Assembly: GCF_040448305.1 (NCBI RefSeq)
Contig: NZ_CP148752.1
Location: forward strand, 2,976,001-3,040,000
DNA length: 64,000 nucleotides
Direction of reading: 5' to 3'
Source: Pseudomonas fluorescens
GTDB lineage: Bacteria; Pseudomonadota; Gammaproteobacteria; Pseudomonadales; Pseudomonadaceae
Each line of letters begins with the position of its first letter. The stretch's first letter is position 1. Positions 23,736-32,795 of this stretch are shown in pieces. The notes beneath the pieces are model-generated. The model worked only from the letters and a program-made list of their open reading frames with translations, searched no databases and was not told the DNA's origin. The position numbers and the translations under genes are program-made.

Positions 23736-24332
23736 TTATTTGCGCATCACACCGGTAAACAAATCCGACTCCAGAAACCGCTGCAACCAGTCCTGCAACC
23801 GCTGATACGGCGTCTGCGCGAACCAGTCGCGGTCTACGTGGGCGAACTGGCGCACGAAGGGCATCAACGCCACATCGGCCAGGCATGGATGGCTGGCCAG
23901 CAAGTAGTCGCGTCCCTCCAGCAACGTCTCCAGCCTTTGCAGAAACACCTCGCCTTCGCCGCGATAAACCTCCATCGGCTGCTCGGGATAACGTTCGGCG
24001 TACTTGTAGCGATTCAAGTGCACCTTGAACTCCTGATCGTTCTGTTCGATCAGGGGGGCGATTTGCGCCGCTGCCACAGGATCATCCTTGAGCAGCCAGT
24101 CCTGCGGATCGTTCTGTGCCAGGGCCCAGCGCATGATGTCGAGGCTTTCGTCGATCACCCGGCCATCGGCGCTCAGCACCGGCACCGTGCCTTTGCCCGA
24201 CAGCGCGAGCATTTCGGCGGGCTTGGCCTTCAGGCTGACTTCGACAATGTCCACGGCCACGCCCGAGTAGCGCAGGGCCATGCGTGCGCGCATGGCGTAA
24301 GGGCAGCGGCGGAAGGAATACAGGGTGTTCAT
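23736..24332 (-). CDS. Glutathione S-transferase family protein
   Basis: A 198-residue GST-fold protein. The N-terminal thioredoxin-like domain starts MNTLYSFRRCPYAMRARMAL, with a CPYA motif as in glutaredoxin 2 and omega-type GSTs, followed by GKGTVPVLSADGRVIDESLD, which contributes the cis-Pro and glutathione gamma-Glu site. The C-terminal half is helical. The catalytic residue is probably Cys10, suggesting thiol-disulfide or dehydroascorbate-type chemistry rather than classical conjugation. The ATG overlaps the stop of sbcC by four bases, so it is the last gene of an sbcD-sbcC-gst operon. First core gene to the right of the island. Confidence 0.85.
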   Translation of the reverse strand: MNTLYSFRRCPYAMRARMALRYSGVAVDIVEVSLKAKPAEMLALSGKGTVPVLSADGRVIDESLDIMRWALAQNDPQDWLLKDDPVAAAQIAPLIEQNDQEFKVHLNRYKYAERYPEQPMEVYRGEGEVFLQRLETLLEGRDYLLASHPCLADVALMPFVRQFAHVDRDWFAQTPYQRLQDWLQRFLESDLFTGVMRK

Positions 24333-27300
24333 TTCACCTCCAGGGTGCTCAGGCCGTTGCCCTGGCGCTGGACCTGGATCTGCACCGGAATCCGTTCATG
24401 CATTTCCTGTACGTGGGAAATCACCGCGACCTTGCGGCCTTGGGCCTGCAAGCCGTCGAGGGCGTCCATGGCCAGTTGCAGGGATTCCGGATCGAGGCTG
24501 CCGAAGCCTTCGTCGATGAACAGCGACTCGATTTTCAACGTGCTCGACGCCATCGATGCCAGGCCGAGGGCGAGCGCCAGCGACACCAGGAAGGTCTCGC
24601 CACCGGACAGAGAATGCACCGAGCGCAGTTCGTCGCCCATTTCGGTGTCCATCACCAGCAAGCCGAGCATGCTGCCGCCGCGCTTGAGGCGATAGCGGCG
24701 CACCAGTTGGCGCAATTGCACGTTGGCGTGGTGCACCAGCAGGTCGAGGTTGTAGGCCTGGGCGATCTTGCGGAAGGTGTCGCCGGTGGCGGAGCCGATC
24801 AACGCATTCAGGCGCGCCCAGCGTTGATACTCGCTGTAGGCGTCGGCAATCTGCTGCGCCAGGGCCTGATTGGCGTTCTGCCGGCGCTGGTCCTCGGCCT
24901 GCTCGGCGCGCAGTTCGGCGCAGTGTTGCTCGCTGGTGGCGGCGAGGTTTTGCAGGTCGATCAGCGAACTGGCCAACTGCTCGGCATCAAGGTTGCCGTT
25001 GTGTTGTGCCTGGTGATCGAGCAAGCGCTTGTCGCGTTCCTGCACCAGGACGCTGGCCTGTTCGATGGCTTTTTCACTGTGCTGCAAGCGCTGGCGCAGT
25101 TCGCTGACCTGGGTGTCGTCGACGCGCAGCAAGTCTTCGAGGCCGCCGTCATCCAGCTCGGGATGACGGGCACGCCAGTCGCCGATCTTGCCGGCGAGCT
25201 CACGTTCTTCGCCTTCCAGCGCGTTCACGCGTTCCTGCTGGGCCTTGAGCTCGGCGGCGAGTTGCACGGACTGCGTGAGGACGCTTTGCAATGTCTGCGC
25301 GGTGCTGGCTTCGGCGCTGCGTGCCAGTTCCACGGCCTGTTCCAGTTGCTGCTGCCAATGCTCGGCGCTGCTGTGTTCACCGAGTAGTTGCCCGAGCGTG
25401 TGCTGGCTCGCCTGTTGCTGCTCGGCCAGCCCGCTGAACTGCTGTTCGGCGGCCTGCAATTGCTGCACGCGGCTTTGCTGGCGATCCTGTTCCTTCTCCA
25501 GGTTTTGCTGGCGCTGTTGCTGCTCGGCCAGTTCTTCCTTTTGTTGCTCGAGTTGCGTCAGGCGCTCGGCGATCTGCCGGTCGAGCTGCATGAAGGTCGC
25601 GGCCGGTTCGACGCGCAGTGCTTGCAGGGTTTCGGCCGGCAGCAGGCTGGCGAATGCGCTGAGTTCTTCGTCCAGGCGCTGGCGGTCGTTGCCCAGTTCG
25701 CGCTGTTGATTGCTCAGGTGCTGAGCCGCTTGCTGGTGCGCGGTTTCGGCATGGCGCAGTTGCTGGGTCAGGCGCGCGGCATCCTGTTGCAGGGTGAGCA
25801 GTGCACTCTGCCGTTGCTCGTCCTGGCTGATGCTCTGGTTGAGCTGACTGTTTTGCTGGATGAGCCAGGCGTCGCGTTTGGCGGCATCCTGATTCAGCAG
25901 TTGGGTCGCCAGCGGATGGGCTTCCAGACTTGGGGCGAGGGCTTTCTGCTGGGTCGCCAGTTGCTCCTGCTGTTGCAGCAGTTCCTTTTGCTGGGCGATC
26001 AACCCACCGACTTCGGCGCGCAAGTCAGTGAGTCTTTCTTTGAGCAGGTCGACGGCCTTCTGCGCGTTGGCCTGTTCGCTTTCATCAAAGCGGCCGAGGC
26101 TCTGCAGCAGGGCTTCCGGCTGATGATACGGATGCTCGTTGCTGCCGCAGACCGGGCACGGCTGGTCATCCTGCAATTGCGCGCGCAGCTCTTCGACACT
26201 GGCACTGCGCGCCAGACGCTGACGCTCCAGCAGTTCGCGGGTGACGTTGAGGGTCTGTTCGGCAACGCTCAGATCAGCCTTGGCCTTGACCCCGTCCTGG
26301 GTCAGGCGTTCACGTTCCTGCTGCGCGGTGAGCTGGCGCTGTTGCAGCTCGGCGCCGCGCTTGTCCAGGTCCTGCTGGCTGGCCCACAGGCGCGCCAGGT
26401 CTTCGACGGCGCGCAGTTGCTTGCGGTTGTCCTGCAACAGGCTGCCCAGAATGCCGATCTGCTCGGCGACGGCATCCGGTTCGGCACCGGCCTCCTTGAA
26501 CAGCACCTCCAGTTGCTGCTTCTGCGCGGTGAGTGCCTGGTCGGTGCTCGCGGCGTTTTGTTCCAGGCTGGCCAATTCGGCCTGACCCTGATTCAACCGG
26601 TTGCCGACCAACATCAACTGTTGCAGCCGGTCGCGGTAGGCATTCCAGGCATCGCTCAACGGTGCCAGATGCGTACTTTGCTCCAGCCCGCTGGCGATGC
26701 GCTGCAAGTCCGCGGCGCCGCGGGCTTGCTGATCGAGCAAGGTCTGAATCGTGCCCTGGCCCTGGGTGCAGGCCTGTTGCGCCTGTTGCCTGGCTTCGGC
26801 GCTGAGGGCGGTGTCCTTGGCCAGGCGGGCGAGGGTGCTTTGCGCTTCGAAGGCCTGACGCAGCAACGGCGTGCTGTCGGCTTGTCGCTGTTGGGTTTCG
26901 CTCAAGGCGATTCGGGCGGCGCTGAGCTGTTGCTCAAGCTGCGTCTGACGCTCGCCGAGTTCGCCATGCTGCTGCGTGTGCAAGGCAATTTGCGCCGCCA
27001 AGGGTGTCAGCAGCGCATCGACCTCGGCTTTACGGGCGAACTGGTGCCGTTGCGGGGCCAGCTGTTCGAGGCGGGTGAACCTCAAGCGTTCACTGGCCAG
27101 GGCTTCCCAGTGGGTCTGCGCCGATTGCAGTTGTTCGCTGGCGGCCAGATGTTCATCCTGCAAGCGACGCAGGTCCTTGAGCCAGGTGTCCTGCAGTTCA
27201 AGTTGTTTGAGCTGCGCCTGCTGGGCCTTGTGTTGTTGCTGCGCCTGGTTGAAGCGCCCGTCCAGTTCCGCGCGGGCTTCGGGTGATAACGGCGTCACAC

Positions 27301-27970
27301 CGCTGGCCTGATCCTGCAGCAGCTTGTGCGCCTCGCGAGCCTCTTTGGTCTTGTCGAAGGCGCGACGACCGAGGCGGGTGTAGAGCGCCGTGTCGGTGAG
27401 CTTTTCCAGCAGTTCGCTGCGGTCGTTGTCGTCGGCCTTGAGGAATGCGCTGAACTCGCTTTGCGCCAACATCACTGCGCGAGTGAACTGTTCGAAATTC
27501 AGCCCCAGTGCGGCTTCAAGCTGAGTCTTGTATTCGCCTTTCTGGCTGGCGAGCAATTGATCCTGATCGATGTCACGCAAGCTCTGGCGACTGGCCTGCA
27601 GCTTGCCAGCGGCCTTGTCCCGGGCGCGATTGGCTTCCCAGCGGGCGCGGTAGCGGCGACCGTCGACACCGACGAAATCCACTTCCGCATAGCCTTCACC
27701 CGTGCCGCGACGCAGCAGGGTGCGCGGGTCGCCGGTAGCGATTTCGCCATCGGCGTCCGGCACCTTGGCGTCGCGGCCGGTGTTGTTCAGGCGTGGCACG
27801 GCGCCAAACAGCGCCAGGCACAGGGCATCGAGCAAGGTGCTTTTGCCGGCGCCGGTGGGACCGGTGATGGCGAACAGTCCGGCACTGGCCAGGGGTTCAG
27901 CGGTGAAGTCGATTTCAAATGGCCCGGCCAGGGAGGCGAGGTTTTTCAGGCGGATCGCGAGGATTTTCAT
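24329..27970 (-). CDS. sbcC: Nuclease complex subunit SbcC, SMC-like ATPase
   Basis: A 1213-residue SMC/Rad50-type ATPase that works with SbcD to cleave DNA hairpins and protein-blocked ends. Walker A lies in FAITGPTGAGKSTLLDAL near residue 33. Two long Gln/Glu/Leu-rich coiled-coil arms follow, joined at the zinc hook CPVCGSNEHP near the middle. The C-terminal ATPase half has signature SLSGGETFLVSLALALGLA and Walker B LFIDEGFGSLDPES. Length is usual for Pseudomonas. The start overlaps the sbcD stop (ATGA) and the stop overlaps the GST start. A large part of the coiled-coil region is open in other frames because of its low-complexity codons; those are shadows. Confidence 0.95.
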   Translation of the reverse strand: MKILAIRLKNLASLAGPFEIDFTAEPLASAGLFAITGPTGAGKSTLLDALCLALFGAVPRLNNTGRDAKVPDADGEIATGDPRTLLRRGTGEGYAEVDFVGVDGRRYRARWEANRARDKAAGKLQASRQSLRDIDQDQLLASQKGEYKTQLEAALGLNFEQFTRAVMLAQSEFSAFLKADDNDRSELLEKLTDTALYTRLGRRAFDKTKEAREAHKLLQDQASGVTPLSPEARAELDGRFNQAQQQHKAQQAQLKQLELQDTWLKDLRRLQDEHLAASEQLQSAQTHWEALASERLRFTRLEQLAPQRHQFARKAEVDALLTPLAAQIALHTQQHGELGERQTQLEQQLSAARIALSETQQRQADSTPLLRQAFEAQSTLARLAKDTALSAEARQQAQQACTQGQGTIQTLLDQQARGAADLQRIASGLEQSTHLAPLSDAWNAYRDRLQQLMLVGNRLNQGQAELASLEQNAASTDQALTAQKQQLEVLFKEAGAEPDAVAEQIGILGSLLQDNRKQLRAVEDLARLWASQQDLDKRGAELQQRQLTAQQERERLTQDGVKAKADLSVAEQTLNVTRELLERQRLARSASVEELRAQLQDDQPCPVCGSNEHPYHQPEALLQSLGRFDESEQANAQKAVDLLKERLTDLRAEVGGLIAQQKELLQQQEQLATQQKALAPSLEAHPLATQLLNQDAAKRDAWLIQQNSQLNQSISQDEQRQSALLTLQQDAARLTQQLRHAETAHQQAAQHLSNQQRELGNDRQRLDEELSAFASLLPAETLQALRVEPAATFMQLDRQIAERLTQLEQQKEELAEQQQRQQNLEKEQDRQQSRVQQLQAAEQQFSGLAEQQQASQHTLGQLLGEHSSAEHWQQQLEQAVELARSAEASTAQTLQSVLTQSVQLAAELKAQQERVNALEGEERELAGKIGDWRARHPELDDGGLEDLLRVDDTQVSELRQRLQHSEKAIEQASVLVQERDKRLLDHQAQHNGNLDAEQLASSLIDLQNLAATSEQHCAELRAEQAEDQRRQNANQALAQQIADAYSEYQRWARLNALIGSATGDTFRKIAQAYNLDLLVHHANVQLRQLVRRYRLKRGGSMLGLLVMDTEMGDELRSVHSLSGGETFLVSLALALGLASMASSTLKIESLFIDEGFGSLDPESLQLAMDALDGLQAQGRKVAVISHVQEMHERIPVQIQVQRQGNGLSTLEVK

Positions 27971-29211
27971 GGCTGTTCGCTCTCCATCTGCACGTCCTGC
28001 AACAGCTCGGCGAAGTCCTTGAGGGTCTGCTCGTCGACCTCGCTGCCGTAGTTGTCCTGCCAGGCGCGGCTGAACAGTTCCTGAGGCGTGAGCTGGTCCA
28101 GTTCGATCAGCGTGCTGCCTTCGTCGGCACCGTCACGGCCGCCGTTGCCGGCGTACTCGACGGCGATGCGCACCAGGCGCACGGCCTTGCCTTGGAGGGC
28201 GGTTTCCACTTGATTGCGCAGGTCGGGTTGCGGTTCGTCGAGGCGCACCCGCACCTCCAGCCACGGCTGGCGCTGGATCTCGGCCAACAGGTCGATGTTC
28301 GGCAGGTCCGCCAGTTGCAGCAGGATCTCGCTCAATGGCGCCGGGCCGATGCGCTGCAGGTTGACCGCGCGGGGGATCAGTTTCGGTTCGACGCTAACCA
28401 GGGTTTCGCCGTCGAGCTTGATGTCGAGAATCTGGTGCTGATAGCTGATCTCGGAAAACGACAGCGGAATCGGCGAGCCGCTGTAGCGGATGCGCTCCTC
28501 GTCGTTGACCTTCTGCGGTTTGTGCAAGTGGCCGAGGGCAACGTAGCTGATGCTCGGCCCGAACAGGCTGGCGGGCAGGGCTTCGGCATTGCCAATGATC
28601 AGGCTGCGCTCGGAGTCTTCCGACACCGAGCCACCGGCCATGTGCGCGTGGCTGATGGCAATCAGTGCCTGGCCCGGCTGGCGCTTGGCGTTGGCCGCTT
28701 CGATCAGCCATTCGTGCACCTGGCCGATCCCGCGCAGGTAGTTGTCACCCAAGTGCGCACCGGTGACTTCCGCGGGACGCAGGAATGGCAGCGCCAGGCA
28801 CCAGCCGGCGATTTCACCGCTGGCATCGGGCAAGGGCAGCAACAGGCGTTCGGCATCCAGTTGCCCGTCATCCAGCCACAACACACGACCGAGGGCATGG
28901 GTGCGCAAGCGCCGCATCAAAGGCGCGGGCAGTTCGATCCGCGAGCCGGAATCGTGGTTGCCGGCGATCATCACGATGGTCAGCAACGGCTGCTGTTCGT
29001 GGGCGCTGACGATGAAGTCGTAGAGACGTTCCTGGGCTTTGACCGGTGGATTGACCGTGTCGAAGATATCGCCGGCGATCAACAGCACATCCGGTTGATC
29101 CAGTTTCAGCTGGCGCAACAGCCAGTCGAGAAAACAGCCGTGCTCGAAATCGCGATCCTGGCCGTGCAGGTTCTGCCCCAGGTGCCAGTCGGAGGTGTGA
29201 AACAAGCGCAA
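27967..29211 (-). CDS. sbcD: Exonuclease subunit SbcD
   Basis: A 414-residue metallophosphoesterase nuclease, partner of SbcC. Metal-binding motifs: LFHTSDWHLGQ at the N-terminus, LLIAGDIFDTVN near 44, IMIAGNHDSGSR near 78 and AISHAHMAGG near 180. The start is a TTG at 29211 with GGAG six bases upstream; it places the conserved MRLFHTSDWHLGQ at the very N-terminus and no ATG fits better. First gene of the operon. Confidence 0.94.
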   Translation of the reverse strand: MRLFHTSDWHLGQNLHGQDRDFEHGCFLDWLLRQLKLDQPDVLLIAGDIFDTVNPPVKAQERLYDFIVSAHEQQPLLTIVMIAGNHDSGSRIELPAPLMRRLRTHALGRVLWLDDGQLDAERLLLPLPDASGEIAGWCLALPFLRPAEVTGAHLGDNYLRGIGQVHEWLIEAANAKRQPGQALIAISHAHMAGGSVSEDSERSLIIGNAEALPASLFGPSISYVALGHLHKPQKVNDEERIRYSGSPIPLSFSEISYQHQILDIKLDGETLVSVEPKLIPRAVNLQRIGPAPLSEILLQLADLPNIDLLAEIQRQPWLEVRVRLDEPQPDLRNQVETALQGKAVRLVRIAVEYAGNGGRDGADEGSTLIELDQLTPQELFSRAWQDNYGSEVDEQTLKDFAELLQDVQMESEQP

Positions 29212-29330
29212 GGCGGACTCCGCTACAAAATTGGTAATGGCCGCGTGAAAAATGAAGGCGGCGAAAGGGGGGAGAGTTTACTGGTTTAAATGCCCGGTCG
29301 CGCAATGGAATGCTCTGTGGCGAGGGAGAT

Positions 29331-29368
29331 TGCCTGTGGCGAGGGGGCAAGCCCCCTCGCCACAGGCA
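29331..29368. repeat. Perfect palindromic repeat (GAGGGGGC type)
   Basis: An 18-base arm TGCCTGTGGCGAGGGGGC is followed after AA by its exact inverse. This CGAGGGGG type of element is common between Pseudomonas genes. It lies between the 3' end of the batD-like gene and the sbcD promoter, and could act as a terminator-like hairpin. Confidence 0.85.
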
Positions 29369-29409
29369 AGCCCTTCACCACAAATGCATCTTTGCTTCTA
29401 GGTTGGTGT

Positions 29410-31059
29410 TTACTTGGGGTAAAGCGGCGGCAACCCACTGTCACCGACCGGGTCCTGCACCCGTTCGGCAATCGGGATCGCCTTGATCGCCCGCCACAAC
29501 TCGTCACCTTGCCAGTACTGGCCGGTTTCGCTGTACAGCGCGCCGTTCAGGCCGTCGAGGGCGTTGGACAGTGGCACGAAGCGGGCGGCCATGTCGGCCA
29601 GGGTTTCCGGTTGTTGGCGGGCCCAGGCGTCGAGGGCCTGGCGGGTGGCGTGGGAATCGTTGGCCTGGCAGGCGCGCTTGAGGTCGTCGAGCACGGTGCG
29701 CGGGCTCGGGCCGGTTTGAGCGGCACGCGCCACCGCCGGTTGCCAGCGGCCACGCCACCAGAGGCCGAAGCCGAGCAGGGTGGTGCAGGCCAGGATCAAG
29801 GTGCTGAGTTTCCAGCGCCACAGTGCTTCGCTGTCGGCGCTGGCATCGGTCGGTGAGGTGCCGGACGGGGTGTCGACCACCAGGCTCGGGTTGGCCGCCA
29901 CGTGCAGCGTGCGGGCAGGCAGGCTGCTGTGTTCCAGATGGTCTTCGAAGGTGTTCCACCAGACCACGTCGACGGTGGGCAACTCGATGGCGCCGGTCCG
30001 CGTCGGCACCAGGGCCTCGCGGTCTTCACGGCTGCCGACCAGGCCACGTTCGCTGATTTGGTTGCCGAGCACCGGTTGATCCGGGTAGCGGCGCAGGCCA
30101 CCGACATCGGTGCCAGGCAGCGGTGGCAGTTGGGTGCTGGACAAGCCTTCGGCCTTCACCGTCAGGCTGCGGGTCAGCGAATCGCCGACCAGGGTGTGAT
30201 CCGGCTCCGGGTTCCAGCTTTCGCTCAGGGTCAGGCTGCGTGCAGGCAGCCAGGGCGCGTCGGCCGGATAGGTAATGGGTTTGGCCTTGACCGACAACAG
30301 CAGTTCGGTCGAGGTGACGCGCATCAGCTTGCCGGCTTTGGGCCCCTGGGCGGTGTCCTGTACCGGTTGTGGGTCGACCAGCGCGGCGTTGAAAACCTGC
30401 GCCGGAATGATCAGTTCGCCACTGTGTTGCGGGTAGATCGCGTAGCGCATTTCGATCACGCCATGGCGCTGGCCGTCGATGTCTTTTTCGTAGGTGCGTG
30501 ATTCGCCCAATTGTTCGATGCGTGCGTCAGGTATCTGCAAGGGCGGCAGGCTGCTGTCGTCGTACAGCGACACCGAATGATAGATGCGCAGGGTCAGGAC
30601 CGCCTGGGCTTGCACGTACACGCTGGTTTGATCGAGGCTGGCATCAATGAACACCGGGGCCCGTTTGTCCGGGTTGTCCGGTGTTTCACTCTCGACCACT
30701 TGCAGGGTGATCGGCTGGCTCTGCAGTTCGCCCAGTTGCAGTGACGGAATCACCACGCTGCCGTTTTGCCGGGGCAGGAGGGTGACGATCCAGCGGGTGG
30801 TGGCCTGGTTTTCACCGCTCAGGGTGTTCAGCTGGTTGACCTGGCGTGTGCCGCGCACTTCGAACAACGGCTCCAGCGCTGTCAGGTCAGGTTTGCCGAA
30901 CTGCGTAACATCGCTGGATTCCAGGGTCAGTTCGACCGTCTCGCCCGAGCTCAGGCGACTGCGATCAACACTGGCGACCAGTTCTGCTGCCTGTGCCTGA
31001 ACGGTGCAGAACAACAGGCCATGCAGCAGCGCGAGCAATAAAACGGTGAAGCGGGTCAT
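29410..31059 (-). CDS. batD: BatD-family (oxygen-tolerance) protein
   Basis: A 549-residue exported membrane protein. Signal peptide MTRFTVLLLALLHGLLFCTV, cleaved near QAQA, several Ig-like/BatD modules (ELVASVDRSRLSSGETVEL, LYDDSSLPPLQIPDARIEQ), and a C-terminal membrane segment (STLILACTTLLGFGLWWRG) followed by a helical cytosolic tail. It probably binds its VWA partners at the periplasmic face. The Bat name comes from Bacteroides aerotolerance; in Pseudomonas the complex is linked mainly to envelope stress, with the mechanism unresolved. Last gene of the moxR operon; its start overlaps the stop of the VWA/TPR gene. Confidence 0.85.
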   Translation of the reverse strand: MTRFTVLLLALLHGLLFCTVQAQAAELVASVDRSRLSSGETVELTLESSDVTQFGKPDLTALEPLFEVRGTRQVNQLNTLSGENQATTRWIVTLLPRQNGSVVIPSLQLGELQSQPITLQVVESETPDNPDKRAPVFIDASLDQTSVYVQAQAVLTLRIYHSVSLYDDSSLPPLQIPDARIEQLGESRTYEKDIDGQRHGVIEMRYAIYPQHSGELIIPAQVFNAALVDPQPVQDTAQGPKAGKLMRVTSTELLLSVKAKPITYPADAPWLPARSLTLSESWNPEPDHTLVGDSLTRSLTVKAEGLSSTQLPPLPGTDVGGLRRYPDQPVLGNQISERGLVGSREDREALVPTRTGAIELPTVDVVWWNTFEDHLEHSSLPARTLHVAANPSLVVDTPSGTSPTDASADSEALWRWKLSTLILACTTLLGFGLWWRGRWQPAVARAAQTGPSPRTVLDDLKRACQANDSHATRQALDAWARQQPETLADMAARFVPLSNALDGLNGALYSETGQYWQGDELWRAIKAIPIAERVQDPVGDSGLPPLYPK

Positions 31060-32795
31060 CGAGTTTCTTCCTGATCCTGATGTTGTTGCTGTTCGTACCA
31101 GAATTTGCGTCTGAGCAGTTCACCGGGGTCATCCGGGATCTGCCGCAGCCACTGCTCCAGTGCCTGGCGCTGTTCACCTTCGATGCTGTCGGTGGCCGGG
31201 CGCAAGGGCGGTGTGGTGTGTTGTTCGTCACCCAGTTCGCTGCCCGGTACCTCGTTGGTCCCCGGTTTCGGCGGTCTGGTGGGCGATTGTTCCTCACCCG
31301 GGCGGGGCGGTTGCCCCTCGGTTTTCGGTTCGCCGCTGCTCGAGGGTTGGGCGGCGGCACCGGGCGGTGGCTCCGCCGATTCGGTTTCGGGCCGGGCGTT
31401 GCTGGTTGCGTCTGGCTCAGGAGCGGGTGGCGTGTTTTTCTCCTTGAGCAGGCGTTCGACCAGCGCCTTGTTGGTCAGTGCCGGACGCAAATCCGGTTGA
31501 CGTTCCAGTGCCTGTTCGTAAGCGTCCAGGGCTGCCTCCAGTTCACCGCTTTTGGCCAGGGCATTGCCTCGATTGTAGTGGGCGTGGGCATCGTCGCCTT
31601 CGGCAAACCGCTGGGCGGCGCCTGCGTAGTCGCCGGCCTCATAGAGCGCGACGCCTTGCCACTGATGGTTTTCGAAGCGTCGGGAGGCTTCGGCAGGGCG
31701 CTTCTGCTTGAGTAAATGCAGGCCCTGTTGATCAGGGCGAAGCCAAAGGTCTGCAAGGTCGAAGGCGTAGCTCGGTTGAGGCAGCGCCAATAGCAGCGGC
31801 AGGCACAGCAGCCAACCGCGACGTCCTGCGCAGGCCGCGAGCAGCAACAGTGGCAGCAGCAGCCAGTAACCCTGATCGGCCCAGGTGTCCAGGCGCAAGG
31901 TCTGACCGTCGTTGCGCAAGTTGCGTGGACCGTCGAGCAGGCCAAGGGCGTGCAGGTCGCTATCGTCCAGGCGCGCCTGGCGATAGCGGCCATCCAGGTC
32001 GTTGGCAAAACTTTTCAAGCCAGGCTCGTCGAGGCGCGGCACGAGAATGGCGCCTTGTTCATCCTTGAGGAAGCTGCCGTCTTCCTGGGTGATCGGCGAA
32101 CCTTCGGCGGTGCCAATGCCGAGCATCAGGAATTGAGTCGATTTGCCGCTCAGCGCGCGACGGATGCCCAGTCGCTCCTGGTCGGTCAGGGACGAACCGA
32201 TCAGCAGGATCCGTCCGTCGCCCAAAGCAGCCTGATCGAGCAGCGCCAGGGCCTTGAGCACCGCCAGATCGGCGCGATGACCGGCCTCTGGCATCAACGA
32301 CGGTTTCAGTGCATCCAACAGGTTGCGGCTGGTGGCAAGATCATCTGACAGCGGTACCAGTGTGTGGGCACTGCCGGCGTAGACGACGATGGCGGTTTGC
32401 GCGTCGCTGCGGATCTGCAGCAGGTCAAGCAGCTTGCGTCGTGCCTGTTCGAGTCGGTTGGGTGTGACGTCGGTAGCGAGCATTTCCGGGGTCAGCTCGA
32501 GAATCACCACCAGCGGATCGGCGGGCTTTTGACTGGTCTGCTCGACACGCTGCCAACCCGGACCCAGCAGGGCGAGCACGGTCAACAGCCAGGCGAGACC
32601 GAGGGCGATCCAGGGCAATTTGCTGTCGCGACCACTGCCACCGCTGAGCAGTGCTGCGTGAAAGGCCGGTGGCAGGATCATCTGCCAGCGCCCGGCGCGC
32701 TTCTTGCGGTGCCAGAGTTGCCAGAGCAACCAGCCAAGCAGCGGCAGCAACAGTAGCCACCAGGGCCGGAACCAGTAAGGCCACAGCGCACTCAT
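31056..32795 (-). CDS. VWA and TPR protein (BatB/BatC fusion type)
   Basis: A 579-residue membrane protein. Two N-terminal hydrophobic segments (WWLLLLPLLGWLLW; LALAWLLTVLALLG) flank the start of a von Willebrand A domain, a further membrane segment follows near 310, then TPR-like repeats (YEAGDYAGAAQRFAEGDDAH; GNALAKSGELEAALDAYEQA) and a Pro/Glu/Ser-rich tail of about 110 residues. The expected metal-site motif DxSxS is replaced by VILELTPEMLATD, so the MIDAS looks degenerate, unlike the intact one in the neighbouring BatA. Combines the roles split between BatB and BatC elsewhere. Overlaps both neighbours by four bases. Confidence 0.85.
   Translation of the reverse strand: MSALWPYWFRPWWLLLLPLLGWLLWQLWHRKKRAGRWQMILPPAFHAALLSGGSGRDSKLPWIALGLAWLLTVLALLGPGWQRVEQTSQKPADPLVVILELTPEMLATDVTPNRLEQARRKLLDLLQIRSDAQTAIVVYAGSAHTLVPLSDDLATSRNLLDALKPSLMPEAGHRADLAVLKALALLDQAALGDGRILLIGSSLTDQERLGIRRALSGKSTQFLMLGIGTAEGSPITQEDGSFLKDEQGAILVPRLDEPGLKSFANDLDGRYRQARLDDSDLHALGLLDGPRNLRNDGQTLRLDTWADQGYWLLLPLLLLAACAGRRGWLLCLPLLLALPQPSYAFDLADLWLRPDQQGLHLLKQKRPAEASRRFENHQWQGVALYEAGDYAGAAQRFAEGDDAHAHYNRGNALAKSGELEAALDAYEQALERQPDLRPALTNKALVERLLKEKNTPPAPEPDATSNARPETESAEPPPGAAAQPSSSGEPKTEGQPPRPGEEQSPTRPPKPGTNEVPGSELGDEQHTTPPLRPATDSIEGEQRQALEQWLRQIPDDPGELLRRKFWYEQQQHQDQEETR

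Noticed and set aside
24284..28051. Several long plus-strand frames opposite sbcC (up to 632 codons).
   Set aside because: Leu/Gln-rich shadows of the SbcC coiled coil; SbcC has all expected motifs.
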